From Deltaproteobacteria bacterium (GTDB lineage Bacteria > Myxococcota > JACRCW01), in contig JACRCW010000058.1 in assembly GCA_016218805.1 (NCBI GenBank), forward strand, positions 1 through 38,110: a stretch of 38,110 bases of DNA. The letters run 5' to 3'. The notes under the pieces are model-generated. The model ran no database searches and was not told the DNA's origin. It was given only the letters and a program-made list of their open reading frames with translations. This document shows positions 31,919-38,110 of the stretch, piece by piece; within the stretch, counting starts at the first letter, position 1, and every line of letters begins with the position of its first letter. The position numbers and the translations under genes were made by a program.

Positions 31919-32382
31919 CCACGCTGCACGGCCGCACGGTGCTCATCGTCGAAGACGGTGACGAGTACCTGCACAACCTGGCGCGGTTTGTCCCCGGGCC
32001 GCGCTACCTGCAGGCCCATGACGGCCGCGAGGCCTGCGCGTTGCTGGCCCGCGAGCCCGTGGCGCTGGTGTACCTGGACATGCGCTTTGACCGCGTGCCG
32101 CTGGAGAGCCTGCTGGGGGACCACGCCGCCGCCACCCGCGAGCAGAACGGGGACCCGGCGCGCGGCTGGAAGTACCTGCAGAACAACCAGGGCCTGTTTG
32201 TGCTGGACGCCATCCGGCGCGCGGGCTTTGCCCAGGTGCCGGTCATCCTGGCGTATGACTTCTCACGCGAAGAGAAACGCCTCGCGCACCTGCGGCGGGC
32301 GAACCCGCGGCTCAACTGGGTCCCTGACGCGGTCACACCCGCGGAGATCACCGCGCTGATGGAGAAGGTGCTGGCGGCGTGA
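31915..32382 (+). CDS. Stand-alone receiver domain protein with insertion
   Basis: 155 residues, a single receiver domain. It starts HGRTVLIVEDGDEYLHNLAR with acidic residues E13/D14. The phospho-acceptor is D55 in VYLDMRFD. An insertion (~60-92: RVPLESLLGDHAAATREQ...) follows, at the same point as in the operon's enhancer-binding protein, before FVLDAIRRAGFAQVPVILAYDFS. The conserved Thr is Ala113, and the Lys position reads NWVPDAV. It is thus a divergent receiver that may still accept phosphate on D55. The TTG start overlaps the kinase stop (TTGA) and has GGAGG 7 bp upstream; an in-frame start at 31828 would overlap the kinase more. It is the last gene of the operon. Confidence 0.85.
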   Translation: MTTLHGRTVLIVEDGDEYLHNLARFVPGPRYLQAHDGREACALLAREPVALVYLDMRFDRVPLESLLGDHAAATREQNGDPARGWKYLQNNQGLFVLDAIRRAGFAQVPVILAYDFSREEKRLAHLRRANPRLNWVPDAVTPAEITALMEKVLAA

Positions 32383-32388
32383 ATCCGG

Positions 32389-33237
32389 TCACGCCTTGGC
32401 CGCGCGCTCCGCCGCCTTGGCCCGGTCCCACAGCGCGTTGAGTTCGTCCATGGTGCACTGCTCCGGCGTGCGCCCCTGCGAGCGCAGCGCATCCTCCATG
32501 AACATGAACCGCCGTGTGAACCGCTCAATGGTGAGGCGCAGCGCGTCCTCGGCGGACTGCTGCAGCAGCCGCGCCAGCTGCACCGTGGCGAACAACAGGT
32601 CCCCCAGCTCGTGGCGCACCTCGTCGGCCACGCCCGCCGCCATGGCCTGCTCCAGCTCGGCCAGCTCTTCGCGCACCTTGGCAATCACCTGGTGCGCGTC
32701 TTTCCAGTCAAACCCCACGCGCGCGGCCTTCTCCCCCACGCGCTGGGCGCGCAGCAGCGCGGGCAGCGCGGGCGGCACGCCGGACAGGATGCTGGCCCCG
32801 CCCCGCTCCGCGCGCTTGAGCTGCTCCCACTTGTTGAGCACGCCCGCCGCCGTGGTGGGGTGCATGCCCTCACGCGCCGCGTCCGCGCCAAACACGTGCG
32901 GATGGCGCCGCACCAGCTTGTCCCGGATGCCGCGGCACACCTCCGCCGCGTTGAACCCATCCTCCTGCTCGCTGGCCACGCGCGCGTGGAACACCACCTG
33001 GAACAACAGGTCCCCCAGCTCTTCGCGGTGCGCCGCCACGTCACCTGCGTCCATGGCGTGGAGCACCTCATAGGTCTCCTCCAGCAGGTACGGCTTGAGC
33101 GTCTCATGCGTCTGCACCCGGTCCCACGGGCAGCCCGTACGCAGGCGGTCCATCACCCGGCACAGTTCCTCAAACGCCTCCCCCGCCTCGCCCGGCGCGG
33201 CCGCGCCCGGTGCGGGTTGACTGGCCACGGACGTCAT
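32389..33237 (-). CDS. mazG: Nucleoside triphosphate pyrophosphohydrolase MazG
   Basis: 282 residues containing two MazG domains. The first has MDRLRTGCPWDRVQTHETLKP, then the metal-binding EExxE...ExxD set in LLEETYEVLHAMD and HREELGDLLFQVVFHA. The second is FDWKDAHQVIAKVREELAEL...VRHELGDLLFATVQLARLL. It hydrolyses NTPs and dNTPs to monophosphate and pyrophosphate, removing damaged nucleotides and influencing (p)ppGpp-related stress control. ATG 33237 is preferred; a GTG at 33246 overlaps the preceding stop but sits too near its ribosome site. It is co-directional with the PilZ-like gene (overlap or 5-bp gap) and converges on the sigma-54 operon with 6 bp between. Confidence 0.95.
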   Translation of the reverse strand: MTSVASQPAPGAAAPGEAGEAFEELCRVMDRLRTGCPWDRVQTHETLKPYLLEETYEVLHAMDAGDVAAHREELGDLLFQVVFHARVASEQEDGFNAAEVCRGIRDKLVRRHPHVFGADAAREGMHPTTAAGVLNKWEQLKRAERGGASILSGVPPALPALLRAQRVGEKAARVGFDWKDAHQVIAKVREELAELEQAMAAGVADEVRHELGDLLFATVQLARLLQQSAEDALRLTIERFTRRFMFMEDALRSQGRTPEQCTMDELNALWDRAKAAERAAKA

Positions 33238-33242
33238 GGGGC

Positions 33243-34721
33243 TCACAACTCCTCGGCAATGATCCGCGCCACCACCTGCTCCACCTTCTCGCGGTGGTCC
33301 GCATCATCAAACAGGAACTGCAGGCCAAAGCCCGCCTCCGGCCCGTCACGGTGCCAGGTCACGCGCCCGCGCACGTCCACACCGCTGCGCATCCCGCTGT
33401 GCGGCTTGAGGGAGACGTTCACCTCGTCACCCACGGGGATGAGCTCGTGGGAGAGAATGAACAGGCCGCCTTCACTGATGTCATCCACGTGGTCCTTGCG
33501 GGACTTCTGCTGGTGCTGGACCTTCACGGTCAGCCCGGCACGCACGCGGCTGTGCACGCGGTCCTGCGCGGAGCGCTCCCGGCCGTGGGCCTGCGCCAGC
33601 AGCCGTTCCACGGCAGGCTTCTCCGCCGCCAGGAACTCCACGCCGGTGCCGGCCTTGAGCTGACCCGCCCCGCGCCGGCGCTTCCACGCCACCTTGCCCT
33701 TGATCTCCACGGTCCGAGGGGTGCCGCCGCCGCCGTCCTCAAACCGCAGCACCAGCGTCACGGGCTGGCCCAGGTCCGCCTCCAGCTGGCTGGACACCAG
33801 GTAGCCACCGGCGTCGCCGTGGGGGAAGTACCCGGTCAGGAAGGACGCGGCCTTGGCCAGCGGCACCTCGGTGCGCGGCGGGCCGCCGGTGGGCGGGACG
33901 GACGCGCGGGTCTCCATCCCGGTGGAGCTTTGCCGGCGCGGCGGCGGCTCCGAGGCCGGGCGCTTGGAGTCGTAAACCCGCTCGGAGACCTTCTGCGTGG
34001 TGAAGTAGGTGGACCCGCCGGCGGGCGCGCTGGGCTGGAAGGGCAGCGGCGTGCGCTCCTCCTTGAAGGACTTGCCAGCCCAACCGGCAGGCGGGCCGGA
34101 CGGCGTGGCGGTGCTGGGTGCGCCCGCCGCGGGAAACGGTGGAACGGTGGGCGTGCGCGCGGGCGGCGGCGGCACCGGCGGCAGCGACGGGGACGACCCG
34201 GTGGGCGCACTCACCGCCGGTGGGGGCCGAGGCTCCGCCCGCGCGGCCAGCGGCGGGTCGGAGGTGGGAATCAGGTCCGCCCACTCCAGGCCGCCGCCGC
34301 CACTGCGCGCCGCCACCACCGGCGGCGGGGGCGCAGGCGCGTCCGGCGTGGGCAGCGGCGTGGCGGCGGCAAACGCCGTCGCCGCCGTCGCCGCGGGGGT
34401 CTCCACGTGATCCGTGGTGGGCGCCTCCTTGGGCGTGTTGCCCAGCAGCGTGCGGATCTTGTCGTCGTGCGCACCCGCTTTCAGCTCGCGCAGCACCGCC
34501 TTGTGCTGCGCCTGCATGAGGTCCTTGATGAACTCCGGGCCGGAGGTTGGGTCGTAGTTGAGCTTCTTGGTGGCGAGGATGGTGCCCGCGTGGAACAGGT
34601 GCGTGATGAGGTGCGCCTTGTCCACGCCGGAATCCTCCGTCTGGAGGTGGAACTCCCACCCCAGATGCAGGATGTTGTGGTTGTAGCCAACCACGGGCGA
34701 ACGGCGCTGCTCGGTCACCAC
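33243..34721 (-). CDS. Tandem PilZ-like protein with N-terminal domain and long Pro/Ala linker
   Basis: 492 residues. The N-terminal ~110 residues (VVGYNHNILHLGWEFHLQTED, HLITHLFHAGTILATKKLNYD, FIKDLMQAQHKAVLREL) match a domain I have seen in other deltaproteobacterial signalling proteins; its function is unknown. A disordered linker of about 120 residues follows. Two PilZ-type barrels end the protein. The second has RVHSRVRAGLTV (the RxxxR part) and DDISEGGLFI (the D-x-S-x2-G part), so it may bind c-di-GMP. The first (LVLRFEDGGGGTPRTVEIKG...FLAAEKPAV) lacks a full motif. GTG 34721 is used because GGGGA lies ~10 bp upstream; a TTG at 34793 would add 24 residues. Confidence 0.82.
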   Translation of the reverse strand: MVTEQRRSPVVGYNHNILHLGWEFHLQTEDSGVDKAHLITHLFHAGTILATKKLNYDPTSGPEFIKDLMQAQHKAVLRELKAGAHDDKIRTLLGNTPKEAPTTDHVETPAATAATAFAAATPLPTPDAPAPPPPVVAARSGGGGLEWADLIPTSDPPLAARAEPRPPPAVSAPTGSSPSLPPVPPPPARTPTVPPFPAAGAPSTATPSGPPAGWAGKSFKEERTPLPFQPSAPAGGSTYFTTQKVSERVYDSKRPASEPPPRRQSSTGMETRASVPPTGGPPRTEVPLAKAASFLTGYFPHGDAGGYLVSSQLEADLGQPVTLVLRFEDGGGGTPRTVEIKGKVAWKRRRGAGQLKAGTGVEFLAAEKPAVERLLAQAHGRERSAQDRVHSRVRAGLTVKVQHQQKSRKDHVDDISEGGLFILSHELIPVGDEVNVSLKPHSGMRSGVDVRGRVTWHRDGPEAGFGLQFLFDDADHREKVEQVVARIIAEEL

Positions 34722-34814
34722 GATGGCTTTGTCCCCGGAGGGGTTTCTCCCCGTGAAATCCGAGTCAAAGCCCGGCGCGCGGCCGGTTGTCAAACCCCGG
34801 GTCTACCGGGCGCG

Positions 34815-35345
34815 TCACGGCGAGGCGGGCGCGGCCGGGGCCTGCACCGGGAGCGGCTCGCCGCGGACGGCGGTGAGCTCCGCGCCAAACAGCTTCTCCG
34901 GCGGTGGACCGTTCTGCCTGGCGTGGCAGTCATTGCAGGACTGTGCCAGCCCGCGGACCCGGTCCACGGCGTCCGGCGCACCCGCGCGCACGGCGGCGGC
35001 GGCGGCGTCCGCGCTGGTGCGCAGCGCCACCACGTTGTCCGCCGGCACCTTGTGTTCCACGCGGCTGTGCTGCAGTTCCTCGGAGAAGTCTGCAATGACC
35101 AGCAGGTTGGCCAGCGTGCGCTCCGTGTCCCGGCGCGCCAGCGCGTCATTGGCCCGCCGGTAGTGGGTCATGAACTCGCGCATCTGCGCGGTGATGGCGT
35201 CACGCACCTGGCCCTCCTCCTTGCGCGCGGAGGACATGGCGGGCGGGTCCGGCGCCATCTTCATGCTCCACAGCCCGAACAGCCCCCCCACCACGGCCAG
35301 CACCAGGCCTCCGCCCGTCAACATCGCCCGCAGCTCCGAGTTCAT
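34815..35345 (-). CDS. Membrane-anchored c'-type cytochrome-like protein
   Basis: 176 residues. ATG 35345 is preceded by GGGAGG. The N-terminal helix (MLTGGGLVLAVVGGLFGLW) anchors the protein. The helical domain (REFMTHYRRANDALARRDTER, ANLLVIADFSEELQHSR) ends in a single haem-attachment motif CNDCH at 137-141 (LAQSCNDCHARQNG). A CxxCH near the C-terminus of a four-helix domain is the layout of cytochrome c' and c556. The haem would face the periplasm. It is probably an electron carrier or gas/redox sensor; the latter is inferred from its location next to the FHA-GAF histidine kinase (87-bp gap) and the PilZ-like gene. Confidence 0.85.
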   Translation of the reverse strand: MNSELRAMLTGGGLVLAVVGGLFGLWSMKMAPDPPAMSSARKEEGQVRDAITAQMREFMTHYRRANDALARRDTERTLANLLVIADFSEELQHSRVEHKVPADNVVALRTSADAAAAAVRAGAPDAVDRVRGLAQSCNDCHARQNGPPPEKLFGAELTAVRGEPLPVQAPAAPASP

Positions 35346-35432
35346 GGCCACCTCCCTGTCGCGGGCGCGTTGTGCACGCCGCGCGCCCGGGGAGATCCCT
35401 GTTAATGCAGGTATTCCAGCGCCCGTCCGGCG

Positions 35433-37502
35433 TCAGGACTGCGCGCGCGCCCCAGCTTCCGGCACCGGCTTCGCGGCGTGGGCGCTGACCGGCTGCACCT
35501 CCAGCGGCACGCGCATCAGGAAGGTGGTGCCGCGGCCGGGCTCGCTGTCCACGGTGATGTCTCCGCCCATCAGCCGTGCGAACTTGCGGCTCAGGGCCAA
35601 CCCCAATCCCGTCCCGCCGTAGCGGCGCGTGGTGGACGCCTCCGCCTGGCTGAACGCCTGGAACAGGCGCCCCACCTGGTCCGGCGTCATGCCAATGCCC
35701 GTGTCCTGCACCCAGAACGCCATGCCCGGCACACCGTCGTCGGTGATGGGCTGCATGCGCAGCGTGATGGTGCCCTGCTGCGTGAACTTGCACGCGTTGC
35801 TCAGCAGGTTGAACAGCGCCTGCCGCGTCTTGGTGAGGTCCGCCTTCATGGTCACCGGCTCGGGGGGCAGCTGCGTGACCAGCGTGTTGCCGTTCTTGTC
35901 CACCAGCGGGCGGATGATGTCCACGATTTCGTCCGCCATCTTGTTGACGCTGAACGCCTCCACGTAGACGTCCATCTTTCCCGCCTCCACCTTGGAGAGG
36001 TCCAGGATGCCGTTGATGAGCTCCAGCAGGTGCTTGCCCGCGGTGCGGATGCGGCCCAGGTCCTTGAGCATCTGGTCCTCGCCCATGTCCTCGGCTTCCT
36101 CCATCAGCGTCTCGCTGTAACCCAGGATGGCGTTCATGGGCGTGCGCAGCTCATGGCTCATGTTGGCCAGGAACATGCTCTTGGCCTGGTTGGCCTGCTC
36201 GGCCGCCTCGCGCGCGCGCAGCGCGTCCTCGGTGGCGCGCGCCAGCTGGCCGGTGCGCTTCTCCACCTCATCCTCCAGGTTGCGGTTGACCTCCCCCAAC
36301 TTCTGGTTGGACAGCGTCAACTCCCGGCTGGCCGCCGTGAGGCTGGCGGTCATCTCCAAGTTGCTGAGCACCAGCGCGCTCTGGTTGGCCATCAGCGTCA
36401 GCAACTCCAGGTCCCGCCGGCGGAACCGCCCCTGCAGCCGCCGGCTCTCCACCTGCACCAGCCCGCGAATCTCCTTGTGGTCCCACAGCGGTGCCACCAG
36501 TCCGCTCTTGAGTTGCGCGGCCAGCATGCTGTCGGAGTTGCGCAGCGCCTGGTCGGCGTCGGTGAAGATGATGGACTCGCGGCGTTCCGTGACGTGGTGG
36601 ATGAGTGTCTTGCTCACGGACACGCTCTGCGCCCAGGGGTCATCCGGGTCACGCGCGCGGTGGTGTGCGGGAACAAAGCTGCCGTCAGGTTTCCGCACAA
36701 AGATGGACACGTGCGTGGCCTGCGGGAAGGTCACCAGCGTCCACTGTGACAGCGCCTGGAACAGTGCGTCCTTGTCCGCCAGGCGGTTGAGCTGCTTGAG
36801 GAGCCGGTAGAGGCAGCGCATGCCCTCCACGTCGTCCTCCACGCGGACGAACAGATCGTCCACGTCCTCCACGCGGCTGGTTTCGTTGATGAGCTCGCCG
36901 CTTTCAGCGGGGCCCGGGTCCGCCTCCAGCATGCTCTCCACCGCCATGCTGCGGAACGGCCGCCCTCCCGCCGTCATGGGCTTGCCAAACGCGGCCGGCG
37001 GCAGCGGCGGCGTGCCCGCGGGGATGGGGATGACCGCGCGCTGCCGCGTCAACGTGGTGTGCCCCGGCGCGCGTGCGCTCACCACACCCTGCTGCACCAC
37101 CGCTCCGCCCCCGGCGGCCGGGGACACCCACTGTGCCGGCGGCGCCGCCTTGGGCGTCTCTCTCGCGCCCACCCATTCCGTCGTCAGTGTCCAGGCGCCC
37201 AGCTGGATGTGTTCGCCGCCGGCCAGGTAGGTTTCCTTCACGCGCTGGTTGTTCACCAGCGTCCCCAGGAGCGTCCCGTAGTCCTGCAGGTGCACTCGCC
37301 CATCCGGCTTGTGGCTCAGGCGCAGGTGCATGCTGCTGATGGCCGGGTCATCAAGGAGCAGGTCGCAGTCCATGCTGCGGCCCACAATCATCGCCTGCCC
37401 GCGTCGCAGATCCACGACGCGGGACTCGGCGTTCTGCCGGACCAGGCGGAGTCGGAAAGTTCGGTCGTCCACGCGTGTCCCCGAGGTGCGCCACGCTCCC
37501 AT
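35433..37502 (-). CDS. FHA-GAF histidine kinase
   Basis: 689 residues, soluble. An N-terminal FHA domain (~20-125) has [20 protein letters not shown]; the usual SxxH ligand motif is SSMH, which keeps Ser and His. A linker, a GAF domain (~240-400, [23 protein letters not shown]...[19 protein letters not shown]) and a coiled coil follow. HisKA has [18 protein letters not shown] with His450. The HATPase domain has N box [12 protein letters not shown]1 DTGIGM and G2 [20 protein letters not shown]. All catalytic boxes are intact and no receiver is attached. FHA suggests input from a Ser/Thr kinase, so phospho-threonine and histidine signalling may meet here. ATG 37502 is chosen over 37601, which starts before the coding-like sequence. 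Confidence 0.93.
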   Translation of the reverse strand: MGAWRTSGTRVDDRTFRLRLVRQNAESRVVDLRRGQAMIVGRSMDCDLLLDDPAISSMHLRLSHKPDGRVHLQDYGTLLGTLVNNQRVKETYLAGGEHIQLGAWTLTTEWVGARETPKAAPPAQWVSPAAGGGAVVQQGVVSARAPGHTTLTRQRAVIPIPAGTPPLPPAAFGKPMTAGGRPFRSMAVESMLEADPGPAESGELINETSRVEDVDDLFVRVEDDVEGMRCLYRLLKQLNRLADKDALFQALSQWTLVTFPQATHVSIFVRKPDGSFVPAHHRARDPDDPWAQSVSVSKTLIHHVTERRESIIFTDADQALRNSDSMLAAQLKSGLVAPLWDHKEIRGLVQVESRRLQGRFRRRDLELLTLMANQSALVLSNLEMTASLTAASRELTLSNQKLGEVNRNLEDEVEKRTGQLARATEDALRAREAAEQANQAKSMFLANMSHELRTPMNAILGYSETLMEEAEDMGEDQMLKDLGRIRTAGKHLLELINGILDLSKVEAGKMDVYVEAFSVNKMADEIVDIIRPLVDKNGNTLVTQLPPEPVTMKADLTKTRQALFNLLSNACKFTQQGTITLRMQPITDDGVPGMAFWVQDTGIGMTPDQVGRLFQAFSQAEASTTRRYGGTGLGLALSRKFARLMGGDITVDSEPGRGTTFLMRVPLEVQPVSAHAAKPVPEAGARAQS

Positions 37503-37561
37503 GCCGGGGATGGCCACGCAATGGAAACTCGCCCGGGGCTGTGCCGGCACGCCCCAGGCGG

Positions 37562-38074
37562 TCAGTAGCGATCGACCCCGTGGCGCGGGTTCGTTTCCCA
37601 CTCCCCGGCCTTGTGAAGGTGAAAGATCGCCCAGGCGGTGAAGGGTGCGTCCAGCAGGACCGCCGGATCCTTGCGCAAGGCGCCGGCCAGGGGCTGCTCC
37701 TGCACGTCCTTGTCGAGGTAACGCTGCAACTTCTCAATCGGGGCGCCGTTCTGGTCTTCTGTCCGTGCCATCGCAGGGTGAAAACACGCATTCCTCAGCA
37801 GCAACAGCGGCTCATGAAGGGCGTCCCGCGGCTTGTCGCCGTGCATGCCATAGGTATCACCGGTGGTGGATTCATGGATAAGTTCAGCGAGCAACGCGCA
37901 GTGAGACGTCGCCACAAACCAGCGTTTCCACCGGACCGCACGTGCCAGCTGGTCCACCAGGCGCTCCACGGTGGGTGTGATCGCCCATGGTTGTGGTCCC
38001 TGCCGGTGGGGCAGCCACAGGATCCCAAAGTGCCGTTGTGGTGTGGCACAGCCGCCCCGGCTGTGCCGGTGCAT
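37562..38074 (-). CDS. Unknown protein, possibly continuing past the window edge
   Basis: At least 170 residues, not recognised. The frame stays open from ATG 38074 to the last base, so the true start may lie outside the window. Alternatively it starts at an internal GTG near 37969 ([17 protein letters not shown]). The first ~35 residues coincide with a strong hairpin and look non-coding-like. The core ([56 protein letters not shown]) is helical, and the [10 protein letters not shown] stretch recalls HEPN-like or abortive-infection-type helices; that is a weak impression. It is 60 bp upstream of the FHA kinase on the same strand. Confidence 0.6.
   Translation of the reverse strand: MHRHSRGGCATPQRHFGILWLPHRQGPQPWAITPTVERLVDQLARAVRWKRWFVATSHCALLAELIHESTTGDTYGMHGDKPRDALHEPLLLLRNACFHPAMARTEDQNGAPIEKLQRYLDKDVQEQPLAGALRKDPAVLLDAPFTAWAIFHLHKAGEWETNPRHGVDRY
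38045..38067. other. Perfect 9-bp-stem hairpin near window end
   Basis: GGCACAGCC (38045-38053), loop GCCCC, GGCTGTGCC (38059-38067). It lies within the first codons of the possible ATG-initiated frame of the 37562-38074 gene. This argues that the real start is elsewhere, or that the structure controls translation. No T-run follows on either strand. Confidence 0.55.
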
Positions 38075-38110
38075 GGCGACGTCACGGGTGTCCCGCTGGC
38101 GTCCCGGCCG

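Overview
The window looks like chromosomal DNA of a very G+C-rich, signalling-heavy Gram-negative bacterium. A member of the Myxococcota (former Deltaproteobacteria) is the most likely source. The reasons are a Ser/Thr protein kinase with a cyclic-nucleotide domain, an FHA-GAF histidine kinase, a PilZ-type protein with a long Pro/Ala linker, a sigma-54 activator, MopE-type Cys/Asp repeats, and several lipoproteins and OmpA-like envelope proteins. This is inferred from gene content only. No rRNA, tRNA, CRISPR array, transposase or phage gene was seen.

Layout. 1-667 has no convincing gene but holds a perfect hairpin and about 14 phased 21-22 bp repeats. 668-3558 (minus) encodes an OmpA-like envelope protein and a Cys-rich MopE-repeat lipoprotein. 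3725-11993 (plus) is one tightly packed run: a small unknown protein, a membrane-anchored gluzincin protease, larB and larC (nickel-pincer cofactor synthesis), a GAF/PAS/HisKA sensor that lacks an ATPase domain, a LolA-like protein, a DUF3332 lipoprotein and an SRPBCC protein. 11998-14655 (minus) holds a kinase-cNMP protein and an unknown membrane protein. 14656-15633 has no gene but contains a paired inverted-repeat (REPIN-like) structure and a 42-bp tandem repeat. 15634-20142 (minus) is a quinone oxidoreductase followed by three unrecognised proteins. 20202-22861 (minus) is a GT39-type glycosyltransferase and an envelope partner, preceded at 22916-23488 by a J-domain-like protein. YgiQ (23630-25630) and an NrfJ-like lipoprotein follow on the plus strand.

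The most interesting block is 26185-32382 (plus). A near-consensus sigma-54 (-24/-12) promoter precedes five closely spaced genes: a secreted beta-sandwich protein, a small protein with a histidine-box-like motif, a sigma-54 enhancer-binding protein with an unusual receiver, a periplasmic-TPR histidine kinase, and a stand-alone receiver. Both receivers share an insertion right after the phospho-acceptor Asp. Together they look like a self-contained, probably autoregulated phosphorelay sensing the envelope. I know of no described system with this composition.

The minus-strand tail (32389-38110) holds mazG, a tandem-PilZ-like protein, a membrane-anchored c'-type cytochrome-like protein, an FHA-GAF histidine kinase, and an unknown gene that may run off the window. 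Most start sites were chosen by ribosome binding site and homology and may differ by a few codons.
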